DNA of 64,000 nucleotides from Flavobacterium sp. (GTDB taxonomy: Bacteria; Bacteroidota; Bacteroidia; Flavobacteriales; Flavobacteriaceae): NCBI GenBank assembly GCA_023251135.1, contig JAHEZJ010000014.1:1-64000 (forward strand), in the 5' to 3' direction. Both the position numbers and the translations under genes were made by a program. The notes beneath the pieces are model-generated. The model searched no databases and was not told the origin of the DNA. It saw only the letters and a list, made by a program, of their open reading frames with translations. The first letter of the stretch is position 1. Each line of letters starts with the position of its first letter. Shown piece after piece: positions 28,291-38,267 of the stretch.

Positions 28291-28316
28291 ATGAGACAAA
28301 ATATAGGATTTATTAT

Positions 28317-31300
28317 TTATTGAAGTAGTACCTTTCGGGTGGTGGTAAAATCATTGGCAAGCGTTACCTTAACCAATACAACTTGATTGCCTGATGACAG
28401 GTTCTGAATGTGAAGTTCGGTACTGTTTACTTTGGTTTTGCTGTAAAGCTGTTTACCGGTTATATCAAAAACAGAAACTTCTTTTATGTTTTCTTTCGAG
28501 GACAACAACTGGATTGATTTGTTTTTGCTTGAAACCAGAATGTCATTTTCAATATTTTCAAAATCTCCCGTTCCTAAGGTCTTGCCAGCTTTATAACGCA
28601 GTGTCAAACGTTCTGCAAAAGTGCCGGCTTCGGTTTTAAAAGTATAATTGCTTTGACTTAAATTATGAACTACTCCGGTTGCTTTGTCTTCGATGTAAAT
28701 GGCCTGAGTACTCATATTTCCGTCTACTTCGTCTATGGCAACCGTAAAATCACCTGCAACGGTAGTTCGGTAACCCAATGGAACAAGGTCTGAATCGGTA
28801 AAAGGCAGCGCACGACCCTGAATTACATATTTGTTTTTGGCATCTACACTGTAAAAATCCAAATATTGATTCCCATCAAAAGTTAGTCCGTCATATTTGC
28901 TTTCATAGTCATTGGTTGCACCTTCGATGTAGCTAACTAATAATTGTTTAAAAGCTCCCGTTGCATTGGTCATGTTTAACCAAACACGATGTTTTTCTAT
29001 CGCAGTTTCTTTTGAGGTATTTCCAGGTCTGAAAAATTGGCCGTTATTAGATCCTCCTACTCGCATTGCATTGTTGAACTTTACTTTTCCTCCGGCATTA
29101 GTGGTTACAAAAAACGATTGTCCGGCTGCTATTTTTCCAGTTGGTTTAACACCTTTGTCTTTTGCAGGATCGTTACTGTGCTGTTTATCTGATTTTGCCG
29201 AAACACCACCGCTCAGGTTGTATGAAGCATAATCATCACTGCTGTATTGATTCGTTGCTACAGGTTTTGCAGGTGTGTTGTGCGTCCAGAAATAAAGCGT
29301 TCCGTTTAACATCGGATTATCTTTCAAAAGCAAATCTGCATCTAGAGCAGACGGATAAGGATTTCCGATCAAGTAGCTTTTTGCAGCAGCTAAAAGTTCT
29401 CCTTCCAGATCTCCGTTGTTTGGAACTCCTTTAAAAGTCGCGGTAAATTCTTGTTTATTTGTATTGGTGTAGTTTGAAGGACCTCGGATAATGTATCCTT
29501 TCCCCACAATCATAGTGCTTTCTCTGTTGGTTTGTACCCATTGTGTGCCGTCATTACCATAGTATTTACTGGCAGTAGTCAAAGGTGAAACGTCCACTAA
29601 TTTTTGTGGAGTTACTGGAGTAGACCAATACAAGTAGTCTTTTTGAAATATAGGCGGACTGGTACGGATATAATTAATATTTCCGGTATTTACAGCATTG
29701 GTCTTTTGTATCAAACTTGAATTGTTTTCAAATACTAAAGTACCTGAATCCACATCGATACTGTTCATTACCGTCAGAGTCACTCCTGATTTTATAGTTA
29801 CGGTCGCTCCATTGTCAATCGTACAGGAACATCCGTTAAGATCGGCTTCTGCTGTATAATTTCCGGTAAAGTGAATCAGATCGTTGAATGATGGTGTTCC
29901 GCCTGACCATTTATTTCCATTCCAGACATTCCCGGGCAGGATCACAACATCCGCAGAATATACTTTGGTACAATTATCGTCAATGGCAAATTTATAAGTT
30001 CCGGGTGCTAATCCGGTAATCTCGTAGGTTGTTCCCGCAGTGGTATACGTGTATTCAGTTCCTCGGGATTCCATTAATTTACCTGAATGAGGTACGTTAC
30101 CCAAAACAGCACTTCCGGTAGGGGTAGTGCAATTGGGCTGTTTGATAGTGCCTACTGTTGGGGCAGTTGTTATTGTTACTGAAGTCGTATTGCTAGCGTC
30201 TGCAGCTGTTGAACATCCATTTGAGTAATTTACCATTACTGTTTTGTCTCCTTTTGTTAACCATTTAAGTGTTACACTATGATCTGAAGTTCCAATTCCT
30301 CCGGTTTGAATCTGATAATCTGTATTGATGGTTCCAGGTACATTCCAGCGATAGTTAGTTTTTCCGGGTTGAGTGGTGTAGGTTATGGTGGTATTAGCAC
30401 AAGTGGTTGAAGATGGAGAACTTGTAAAAGTCGCTGCCGCACCGCTATCTACAGTTATAAGTACGACATTAGAACTTGTTTTGTTACAGCCTTTTGCCTG
30501 ACTTAGTACTCTGAAATAAGTGCTCTGAGTTAAAGTGCCTATTTTAGCACCTGTTAATGTTTTTAAATTAGCAGATGATGGGATGTCATACGGATTGGTG
30601 AAGTCTGCATTTGTAGAACTCTGCCATTTTATTACTGAGTCCATGCTACCATTTTTAAGAACCAGATCCTTAGGAGTAGTATTAGAGCATATCGTTTGGT
30701 CTGAGGTTAAAGTTCCTCCTACCGAGGTGTCAGGTTTTACGACAACCGCTATGTTGTAATTTTGACTGGTGCATTTTGGAGAGCTAGTCTCGACATGCAA
30801 TACTGCATTGTATGTTCCAATAGCAATACAAGGCGGAATTTGTATGGTAATACTTCCGCTTGATCCTGGAAGACTTCCGTTTTGCGAGCCTCTAATACCA
30901 GCAGCTGTGGCTGCAGCATCAAATTTTATATAATATTGATCTGAATTATTGTTTGTGTAAGTCAGTGTTGCGGTTGAAGAAAACTGAATTGTTTCTGCAA
31001 AGGCAGCTGGAGTGATAACCACTTCAGGTTTGACAATCATTGTGTAAGAAGACGAATATTGAGGGGAACAACCATAATTGCTTACGTAGGCACGGTATTC
31101 CCAGGTTCCCGCAGAAGAAGGAACTTCGGAATAAGTTTTTGTAGTATTGGCAATATCAGTCCAGGTCGAGGAATTATTTAAACGTTTTTCCCATTTCTCA
31201 ACAGATCCTACGGGATTACCTTCTAAGCGCATTGTACCTGTATCTGTGTTTATGCAAATTTGGTTAAGACCTCCTCTGTTTATTACGCCGCCTCTTGAGT

Positions 31301-31697
31301 TACCGACCACACTTACGGAAAGAGAGCTCGATGAGCTTTCTCCACAGTTGTTTTTAGCTCGTACCGTAAGGTTTGAGGTTAGGTTATAACCGGGTGATGT
31401 TACTGTTATTGAATTTGTTCCCTGACCGGATGTAATTTGGAGGTTACCATTTGATGAAGTCCAGATATAGGAAGTTGCTCCTGTCACATTAGAAATGCTG
31501 TAGGTTTGTGAAGAAGATTGACAGATTGTTGCAGATCCAGTGATTGTTCCTGGTGTTGCAGGGGCACTACATTGAGCATATGTTGAGTTGAAAAAGAACA
31601 CCATTAAAGAAGTTAAAATGGCAACCTTTAATCGGGTAGGAGATGATAGGTTTTTTGCATTAAAAAAGGGAACATTAGAAAGTAAAGTTTTCTTCAT
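28317..31697 (-). CDS. Secreted T9SS cargo with Ig/PKD-like repeats and type C sorting signal
   Basis: A 1126-residue exported protein. The signal peptide is long (about 42 residues, ending TYAQC). Residues about 45-590 are Cys/Ser/Thr-rich beta domains of Ig or PKD style (SATICQSSSQTYSIS, GGTLTSDQTICSNTTPKDL). From about residue 590 it enters a module shared with the proteins at 32825 and 38268 (LNGCSCTIDNGATVTI, KDYLYWSTPVTPQ, LIGNPYPSAL, YFWTHNTPAKP, IWLNM-like), ending in the long type C sorting domain (VSVFDITGKQLY, TTRKVLLQ). It should leave the cell by type IX secretion and attach to the surface. Function is unknown; adhesion is plausible. Confidence 0.88.
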   Translation of the reverse strand: MKKTLLSNVPFFNAKNLSSPTRLKVAILTSLMVFFFNSTYAQCSAPATPGTITGSATICQSSSQTYSISNVTGATSYIWTSSNGNLQITSGQGTNSITVTSPGYNLTSNLTVRAKNNCGESSSSSLSVSVVGNSRGGVINRGGLNQICINTDTGTMRLEGNPVGSVEKWEKRLNNSSTWTDIANTTKTYSEVPSSAGTWEYRAYVSNYGCSPQYSSSYTMIVKPEVVITPAAFAETIQFSSTATLTYTNNNSDQYYIKFDAAATAAGIRGSQNGSLPGSSGSITIQIPPCIAIGTYNAVLHVETSSPKCTSQNYNIAVVVKPDTSVGGTLTSDQTICSNTTPKDLVLKNGSMDSVIKWQSSTNADFTNPYDIPSSANLKTLTGAKIGTLTQSTYFRVLSQAKGCNKTSSNVVLITVDSGAAATFTSSPSSTTCANTTITYTTQPGKTNYRWNVPGTINTDYQIQTGGIGTSDHSVTLKWLTKGDKTVMVNYSNGCSTAADASNTTSVTITTAPTVGTIKQPNCTTPTGSAVLGNVPHSGKLMESRGTEYTYTTAGTTYEITGLAPGTYKFAIDDNCTKVYSADVVILPGNVWNGNKWSGGTPSFNDLIHFTGNYTAEADLNGCSCTIDNGATVTIKSGVTLTVMNSIDVDSGTLVFENNSSLIQKTNAVNTGNINYIRTSPPIFQKDYLYWSTPVTPQKLVDVSPLTTASKYYGNDGTQWVQTNRESTMIVGKGYIIRGPSNYTNTNKQEFTATFKGVPNNGDLEGELLAAAKSYLIGNPYPSALDADLLLKDNPMLNGTLYFWTHNTPAKPVATNQYSSDDYASYNLSGGVSAKSDKQHSNDPAKDKGVKPTGKIAAGQSFFVTTNAGGKVKFNNAMRVGGSNNGQFFRPGNTSKETAIEKHRVWLNMTNATGAFKQLLVSYIEGATNDYESKYDGLTFDGNQYLDFYSVDAKNKYVIQGRALPFTDSDLVPLGYRTTVAGDFTVAIDEVDGNMSTQAIYIEDKATGVVHNLSQSNYTFKTEAGTFAERLTLRYKAGKTLGTGDFENIENDILVSSKNKSIQLLSSKENIKEVSVFDITGKQLYSKTKVNSTELHIQNLSSGNQVVLVKVTLANDFTTTRKVLLQ

Positions 31698-32062
31698 AGT
31701 AGGTGTATGCTATACAATTTGTTATGCCGGAATGGGATAAAATTTTGCCCGGGCAAAGATAGATACATCTACGTGTTCGAGGAGAGACGGGTTTTGGCAA
31801 TGGTCATTTAATCGATAAAGCGTTAAAATAATCGACAAAATGCATGTCTAAAAATACGATTCTGTGTTATTTCTTATAAATCATATTTTTAAAGTATAAG
31901 AAAAATCGTAAAATACCGCTCAAAATGATTGTGTTTTTAGAACAATAAATGCAAAAAACGTCTTTTGAGTAAAAAATTCGCAAGAAAACAGCATGTGTGG
32001 GTGTGGTGATTTTGACCAAAAAAGCCAGAAAGGAGTATGGTTAAGCCCGGGATTTTTGCGGA
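31698..32062. other. Gene-free region between a T9SS cargo gene and recX
   Basis: 365 bases. It contains the promoter box of the cargo gene at 31754-31761 and otherwise shows no coding frame, strong hairpin or repeat that I can support. Confidence 0.4.
31754..31761 (-). promoter_or_regulatory. -7 box for the 28317-31697 cargo gene
   Basis: The minus strand reads TATCTTTG, matching TAnnTTTG, 56 bases before the ATG. GCCCGGGC palindromic bases lie right beside it. Confidence 0.5.
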
Positions 32063-32536
32063 CTAGAATTCTTTTTCAAGTAAAGTGACTTTATCGTAAA
32101 CAAGGAAACTTTCATATCCGCGACGAAGCATATAGTCGCAGAATTTTTTTCGTTTTTTTAAAGTGTTTTTTTCGGTAATGCTATTCCAGCATCGTTCAGA
32201 AAGTTGGTCGAAAGTGGCTTCGTATTCTTCGGCAGTAATTTCTTTTAAAGCAAGCGTAATATTGGCCGAAGAGATTTGCTTTGCTTTAAGTTCATTGGTA
32301 ATTCGAATTCTGCCCCAATGTTTGATGCGGTGTTTGCCTCTGGCGAAGCTGCAGGCGAATCGGGTTTCGTTTAGAAAGTTAGTTTCAATCAACTGAACCA
32401 CAATTATATCAATCTCATCGGTCGTCATTTTCAGGCTGTACAATTTAGATACCACTTCGGCATGACAGCGTTCCTGATAGGCACAGTAATGTTCTAATTT
32501 GAGTAAGGCCTCTTTTGGAGTGCAGATTGAATTCAT
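32063..32536 (-). CDS. recX: Regulatory protein RecX
   Basis: RecX binds RecA filaments and usually inhibits RecA recombinase and coprotease activity. The 157 residues show the three-helix-repeat layout: CTPKEALLKLEHYCAYQERCH, FLNETRFACSFARGKHRIKHWG, then a third repeat ending CDYMLRRGYESFLVYD. Length and motifs are typical. It is not next to recA here; instead it sits alone between two giant T9SS cargo genes. The stop is followed by no clear terminator. Confidence 0.93.
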   Translation of the reverse strand: MNSICTPKEALLKLEHYCAYQERCHAEVVSKLYSLKMTTDEIDIIVVQLIETNFLNETRFACSFARGKHRIKHWGRIRITNELKAKQISSANITLALKEITAEEYEATFDQLSERCWNSITEKNTLKKRKKFCDYMLRRGYESFLVYDKVTLLEKEF

Positions 32537-32641
32537 GGGTTTTTTCTTTCTTTTTAACGATTGCTGCTAAAAATAGTCATTTAAATGTTAAAAACACAAC
32601 TATTTTTTTTGTTTTTCTCAAAAAAGTCTTCAGCTAAAATG

Positions 32642-32671
32642 TTGTATATGTGAGGAATTATAATATTTTTG
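32642..32671 (+). promoter_or_regulatory. Promoter of the 32825 cargo gene
   Basis: TTG at 32642-32644, 19 bases, then TATTTTTG at 32664-32671: a full match to TTG-N19-TAnnTTTG. It would give a leader of about 150 bases. Confidence 0.6.
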
Positions 32672-32824
32672 TACGCAAAAATTAACAGTTTATTAGGGCC
32701 TTGTAAAACAGGTTTTTAGCCGTTATTATTTAAAAACAGAACATGAAAAAATGTGTTTTTTAATGCAGTACGTTTTGTGTTTTGTTTGTAAAAACAAATT
32801 TAATCATAAATACCACATAGCCCC

Positions 32825-35800
32825 ATGAATAAAAAACTACTATTAAGTTTTGTATTGTTTTTTACTTATCTTATAAATTATGGACAGTGTAACTTTGGAG
32901 GGTCACAATCTGGAACTACAACAGCTATTTGTTATAACAGAGAAGTATCCGCACCAAATATTGGTGGAGTTACTTTTACCGGCGTACCAGTAGGTAGATA
33001 TGTATCGGTAAATGTTATCCAGGGTTTAACCTATACGATTTCTGCTACAACAAATACTGGTTTTATAAAAAGAATAACTTTGTTTAATAGCAGTAATACA
33101 GCTTCTTATGTTGGTTCAGCAGTTGCAGGAGGTAATAATAGTGCAGCAACACTAACAAACTGGCAGGCCACATTCACTGGAGTACTTCATGTGCGATTTA
33201 CTAATGATTCCAACTGCTCAACTACTTCGGGTACAGCATCTGATATTTCGGTTGTTTTTACAGGTGGAAGCAACAATGTTGATTCACAGACAACACAAGG
33301 AACAAATTCGTGGATTGGTCATGTATATGATTTTTCAGACGGAAGTGAAGTGTCTGTGCCTCCTTCTAATGCTAATGCTTTTGCTAATTATTTAGGGTCT
33401 TTTACTCAGGCAAATACCGTTACAAGTGGTACAACTGCTTTCTCTCAAAATTATGGAGGAAATGACGTATGTTTTTCTTTTACTGCGGCAGGGACTTCAC
33501 AAACATTAAGAACCGATACATTTGCTGTGCGTTATAGAATGCGCTCGACACTGGCCGCGGGTTGTTACTTTGTTAGTATTACGGGTGATGATGGGGTGAG
33601 GCTTTATATTGATGGCGTATTGGTTTTGAATGAATGGAATCAGCAAAGCTCTCAGGTTTTCCAAAATGTGTTAGTGAGTTTAAATGGAAACAGTGACCTT
33701 GTATTAGAGCATTATGAAAAAAACGGAGGAAATGTGTGTAATTTTACTCTTACTCCGGCCAATGGCAGCCTAAATACGGTTAGCCCAGCCACTTCAACTG
33801 TTTGTGGAGCAGCGACAACAACTCTTGACGGTTCGAATTATGCGTATAACAGTGGTGCAGCAAATCCAACGATTAAATTTCAATGGCAGTTTTCATCCTC
33901 TGCTTCAGGGCCATGGACAGACGCAACAACCGGAACAGGATTTGATGCTGAAGATTATACACCGGCTGCCCTTACGCCAACTGTTGCAAATACAACTTAT
34001 TACAGACGTAGAGTATCTCCCGCTTCCAATCCGGCATGTTTCAGCGATAGTAGCCCAGTCTCTATAACGACAAATCCGAAACCGGTGATTTTACCTATGG
34101 CAGTTAATTCGTGTACAGGAAGTACATTTAATGTTTCTCCTATAGACGGGACAAATGGAGTTGTACCACCAACAACGATTTATACCTGGGCTGCTCCATC
34201 AGGGCCTGCGACTGTAAGTGGTCGTGCAGCCAGTTCTGGTAGCCCGACAAGCATATCAGGGACATTGAGTACTAGTGCTTCAACGCCACAAAATGTTGTG
34301 TATAATATTACGGCAACAAAAGGAAGCTGCTCAAGTACATTTCAATTAACCGTAACGGTATTTCCTTTAAGTATAGGAGGTACGGTTTCAGGAAATAGTT
34401 TGGTTTGTGCCGGGACTAACAGTACTGTTTTTAATTTAAGTGGAAATAATGGAAGTGTAGTGAGATGGGAATCTTCTACAGATAATTTCGTTTCTGTAAT
34501 TACACCAATAGCCAATACAACTACCACATTAACGGCAACAGACGTTTCGGTACCAACTTCCTATAGAGCAGTAGTGCAAAGCGGAAACTGTTCGGAGGCA
34601 ACTTCTTCTTTTGGAACGGTATCGATTAAAAATCCGGTTGCAACCGGTGTTACAATTTGCCAGGGAGGTTCAGGTTCTTTAACCACTTCATCGACTTGTG
34701 CCGCAGTTGCTCAAACACCGATGACTGCCAGCAACGGAGGAGGTACATCAAATACTACATCTTATACGGGTTCAGGAAACGTAGGATTTACTATAAATTT
34801 TCCTTCATTACCTGCTGGTGCAGTAGTAACAGCTACAAATGTTGCGATAAGTTTTACTGCTAATGCTCCTTCCTGGAAAAGCGAACTGCTGGTTCGGGTA
34901 ACACCACCGGCAACTGTTGGAGGAGTACAAACAGATTTGAACCCTCTTCCAGCCACGGATGCTAATAATAAGACTTCAGGTTCTGTTTTTAATATTCCTT
35001 TAGGGACCTGGGGAACAGGAAACCCATCGGGTAGTTGGGCATTCGCATTTAGAGAATCTCTTGATGATGGTAATGGTCTTAATCCGGATGCTAATATTTC
35101 AAACATTACCATTACGGTTAATTATACATTACCGGCAACAATAGATTGGTATACAACAGCCTCTGGCGGAACAAAAATTGGTTCCGGAGCTTCGTTCAAT
35201 CCGGTTGGTATTGATTCGCGTCTGATGAACACCAATACTGTTGGTACGACTCCTTATTATGTAGCTTGTTCAGGTGATCCTTCTTGTAGAACTTTGGTTA
35301 ACTTTGTGATTAACGAAGTTCCGACGACACCTGTAGTAGGAACAGTTACACAGCCAACCTGTGTGGTGACTTTTGGTAGTATCGCTTTAAGTGGACTTCC
35401 TTCGGGGGGAACTTTAACAAGATCGCCTGGAGCAGTAGCTGTGCCTTATACCGGAACTGCAGTTACAGATACCAATCTTGCAGGAGGAACCTATAGTTAC
35501 ACCGTTGGAAATGGTAATTGTACCTCAACTGCGACTACAGGAGTAGTAATCAATCCACCTCCGGCAATAGCAACTTATAATGCAGGTAGCTGGAATAATC
35601 CTCCAACAGCAGAAAAGAAACTTATTTTTAATTCCAATTTTATCTCTACAGGAGACGTAAACGGATGCTCTTGTGAAGTTAACTCAGGTGCAAATGTCAC
35701 AATAGGAGTTGGGCATACGTTAACCATTACCAATGATGTTAAAGTACTTAGTGGTGGTACGATGACTTTTAAAAATACAGCAAGTTTAGTACAAAAAAAT

Positions 35801-37195
35801 AATGTGTCAAATACTGGTGATATCACGTATGAGCGTACCACGCCTCCGATATTGCTAAAAGATTATGTGTATTGGTCAACTCCGGTAAGCCCACAAAGAT
35901 TGATCGATCTTTCGTCTTCAACGCCTAGCACTATGTATTATGGTTTCGATGGTACACAGTGGGTTCGAACGAACAGAACTGATAATATGGTGATAGGTAA
36001 AGGGTATATTATTCGTGCTCCGTCCGGTTATTCGAATAGCTCTAAGACAGCCTATCCAGCAAGTTTTAAAGGAGTTCCGAACAATGGAGATATAGAAACA
36101 GAAATGTTGGCTTCAGGAAAAAGTTATTTGATAGGAAATCCTTATCCATCCGCTTTAAGTGCAGAGAGGGTTGTTTCAGAGGGCATAGAAGGGTTTATAA
36201 AAACAAATGAAAATGTAATAAATGGTACTCTTTATTTCTGGACGCACAACACACCGGCAAAACCTCTTCCAAGTAATCAGTACAGTGCGGATGATTATGC
36301 TTCATTCAATCTGACTGGAGGAACAGCAGCGAGATCGGATGTAGATTTTGGCACTGGCGGTGGTGTTAAACCAACTGGAGAAATTGCGGCTGGACAGTCA
36401 TTTTTTCTAACGACTAAGGCTGCAGGAAAAATATTGTTTACCAACGCAATGCGATTAGGAGCGGCTGATAATGGTCAATTTTTCAGATCTGCAAACACCT
36501 CAAAAGGAACTGCTGTCGAAAAGAACCGTATCTGGTTAAACATGACCAGTGGAACAGGAGCTTTTAAGCAATTATTGGTCGGATACATAGAAGGAGCAAC
36601 TAACGATTATGAAAGTCTATACGATGGATTAACGCTTGATGGTAATCAGTATTTGGATTTTTACAGTGTAAGCAATGCGGATAAATTTGTAATTCAGGCA
36701 CGTGCGTTACCTTTTACCGATTCGGATGTTGTTCCATTAGGCTACCGAACAGCTGTAGCAGGTGATTTTACAATTGGAATAGACGAGGTAGACGGTAAAA
36801 TGGCCAAGCAGGTGATTTATATTGAAGATAAAACTACAGGAGTTATTCACGACCTTACACAAAGTAATTATACTTTTAAAACAGAAGTGGGTAACTTTAC
36901 AGAACGTTTCGTATTGCGTTATACGGGTAAAACTTTAGGAATTGGAGATCTCGAAAAAATTAAAGACGGAATCTTAGTTTCGATAAAAAACAAAGTAATT
37001 GCGGTACAGTCTGCACAAGAAAACATCAAAGAAGTTACGGTGTATGATGTGTCGGGACGAATCCTCTACAATAAAAAGAAAGTGAGTAATACTGAATTAC
37101 ATATTCAGAATTTACCATCATCAAATCAGGTTTTATTGGTTAAGGTAACTTTGGCAAATGATTTTACAGCCACAAGAAAAGTTATATTTCAATAA
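32825..37195 (+). CDS. Secreted T9SS cargo with PA14-like and P-domain-like regions, type C sorting signal
   Basis: A 1456-residue exported protein with signal peptide to about residue 20 (INYGQC). Residues about 155-312 resemble a PA14 domain, often carbohydrate-binding (CYFVSITGDDGVRLYIDGV). Residues about 320-630 are Ig-like repeats. Residues about 632-768 resemble a proprotein-convertase P-domain (LLVRVTPP, GSWAFAFRESLDDG). Residues about 917-1456 are the module shared with the 28317 and 38268 proteins, ending in the type C sorting signal (VTVYDVSGRILY, ATRKVIFQ). It is probably a surface protein binding a polymer or glycan. No catalytic motif is visible. Confidence 0.88.
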   Translation: MNKKLLLSFVLFFTYLINYGQCNFGGSQSGTTTAICYNREVSAPNIGGVTFTGVPVGRYVSVNVIQGLTYTISATTNTGFIKRITLFNSSNTASYVGSAVAGGNNSAATLTNWQATFTGVLHVRFTNDSNCSTTSGTASDISVVFTGGSNNVDSQTTQGTNSWIGHVYDFSDGSEVSVPPSNANAFANYLGSFTQANTVTSGTTAFSQNYGGNDVCFSFTAAGTSQTLRTDTFAVRYRMRSTLAAGCYFVSITGDDGVRLYIDGVLVLNEWNQQSSQVFQNVLVSLNGNSDLVLEHYEKNGGNVCNFTLTPANGSLNTVSPATSTVCGAATTTLDGSNYAYNSGAANPTIKFQWQFSSSASGPWTDATTGTGFDAEDYTPAALTPTVANTTYYRRRVSPASNPACFSDSSPVSITTNPKPVILPMAVNSCTGSTFNVSPIDGTNGVVPPTTIYTWAAPSGPATVSGRAASSGSPTSISGTLSTSASTPQNVVYNITATKGSCSSTFQLTVTVFPLSIGGTVSGNSLVCAGTNSTVFNLSGNNGSVVRWESSTDNFVSVITPIANTTTTLTATDVSVPTSYRAVVQSGNCSEATSSFGTVSIKNPVATGVTICQGGSGSLTTSSTCAAVAQTPMTASNGGGTSNTTSYTGSGNVGFTINFPSLPAGAVVTATNVAISFTANAPSWKSELLVRVTPPATVGGVQTDLNPLPATDANNKTSGSVFNIPLGTWGTGNPSGSWAFAFRESLDDGNGLNPDANISNITITVNYTLPATIDWYTTASGGTKIGSGASFNPVGIDSRLMNTNTVGTTPYYVACSGDPSCRTLVNFVINEVPTTPVVGTVTQPTCVVTFGSIALSGLPSGGTLTRSPGAVAVPYTGTAVTDTNLAGGTYSYTVGNGNCTSTATTGVVINPPPAIATYNAGSWNNPPTAEKKLIFNSNFISTGDVNGCSCEVNSGANVTIGVGHTLTITNDVKVLSGGTMTFKNTASLVQKNNVSNTGDITYERTTPPILLKDYVYWSTPVSPQRLIDLSSSTPSTMYYGFDGTQWVRTNRTDNMVIGKGYIIRAPSGYSNSSKTAYPASFKGVPNNGDIETEMLASGKSYLIGNPYPSALSAERVVSEGIEGFIKTNENVINGTLYFWTHNTPAKPLPSNQYSADDYASFNLTGGTAARSDVDFGTGGGVKPTGEIAAGQSFFLTTKAAGKILFTNAMRLGAADNGQFFRSANTSKGTAVEKNRIWLNMTSGTGAFKQLLVGYIEGATNDYESLYDGLTLDGNQYLDFYSVSNADKFVIQARALPFTDSDVVPLGYRTAVAGDFTIGIDEVDGKMAKQVIYIEDKTTGVIHDLTQSNYTFKTEVGNFTERFVLRYTGKTLGIGDLEKIKDGILVSIKNKVIAVQSAQENIKEVTVYDVSGRILYNKKKVSNTELHIQNLPSSNQVLLVKVTLANDFTATRKVIFQ

Positions 37196-37217
37196 ACCGT
37201 AAATAAAAGTTCATTTC

Positions 37218-37256
37218 AAAAAGTCCATTCCGTTTTTCGGAATGGACTTTTTTTTT
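37218..37256 (+). terminator. Intrinsic terminator after the 32825 cargo gene
   Basis: AAAGTCCATTCCG pairs with CGGAATGGACTTT around TTTTT, followed by a T-run. Confidence 0.92.
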
Positions 37257-37363
37257 GGAAAGGGATTTTTAAAATATCACTAAAATTGGGGATTGCAGGT
37301 TTCAGACAGAGTATTTAATTTTGAGTTAATTCTTACAAGTGTTGTTGGCTTAAAATTCCTGTT

Positions 37364-37732
37364 TTGATAAAAAGAATAATTCTTTCATTGGTTTTGACGG
37401 GCTGCTTGTATGGTCATGGACTCTGTGTGCGGCAAAACAAAGTAGACGTCGCTTTCAGTACAGCCGATGACAGGCAGAGAGGAGATGGGTTCCAGGATAA
37501 AAAGCAGGATGTTATCATCTCGGTGCAGGACCGGGTCATCAAAGTGATTTCGGCTCGGGAACCAATCAGCGAAATAATCATTTTTGATATTTTAGGAAAA
37601 CAATTGTATCGAAAAGAAAATATTGAAAATCTGGAATTTCAAGGGTTTAAAATCAATTCAGGGAAACAGTTTCTGATACTAAAAATCAAACTGAGGAGTG
37701 GAAAGCTAATCACCAGGAAAATTTTGCTTTAA
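37364..37732 (+). CDS. Mini-protein: signal sequence plus sorting-domain-like tail
   Basis: A 122-residue frame starting with TTG. It has a hydrophobic export signal (IILSLVLTGCLYG, which also contains a lipobox-like LTGC), a charged linker of about 25 residues, and then a 70-residue segment clearly related to the C-terminal sorting domains of the flanking giants: VISVQDRVIKVISAREPISE, IIIFDILGKQLYRK and ITRKILL. There is no cargo domain between them. It may be a remnant left when a fourth cargo gene lost its body, or a genuine tiny surface protein. Both the TTG start and expression are uncertain. Confidence 0.55.
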   Translation: MIKRIILSLVLTGCLYGHGLCVRQNKVDVAFSTADDRQRGDGFQDKKQDVIISVQDRVIKVISAREPISEIIIFDILGKQLYRKENIENLEFQGFKINSGKQFLILKIKLRSGKLITRKILL

Positions 37733-38267
37733 ACAGTTGTCGGGCACCTTTTAATTCCTGCTGTTTGTTTTCAGTGAACAGTTTCTTCTTTGATTTACTA
37801 AACAAGTACTCTTTTGTTTCTTTTTGAAATTTGCAGAGAAATTAGGCTAATCCGTTGTGTTTACTGCTAAAACACTGCTTTTTAACAGATTGTGTAATAA
37901 GATAAGTGTTAAAATCGCACAATTTAATCAAAAACATGTGGTTTCATTGTAAATAAAATCGTACCTTGTTATTACTTTACGATTAAAATGCTTAAAAGCC
38001 TGTTAAGTTAATTTTTATCACCTGCTATTAAAACTATTTGGAATACCTATATCCGTTAGTTTTTATCTGCCTAAATACTGATTGCGAATTTAAATGCCCC
38101 GATTAAATGAAACAAAAAGTACTTTCCTTACCAATATTTTATTTGTGCCTTCAGGATTAATCTATCCTGTGTATTGTTGTTTTATTTTTTGAGGTATTTA
38201 AAAATTACTTTGATCGGATTTCTGTCTGATTGAAAAGCTATGTTTTTAAATATAAAAAAATACCACG
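37733..38267. other. Gene-free AT-rich region upstream of the 38268 cargo gene
   Basis: 535 bases without a supportable coding frame or strong hairpin. It should contain the promoter of the third cargo gene, but only near-matches to TAnnTTTG are visible (for example TTACTTTG just after 38200). Confidence 0.4.

Noticed and set aside
34762..35112. 116-codon minus-strand frame inside the PA14 cargo gene
   Set aside because: It is fully inside the P-domain-like region of a supported gene; composition reflects the opposite strand.
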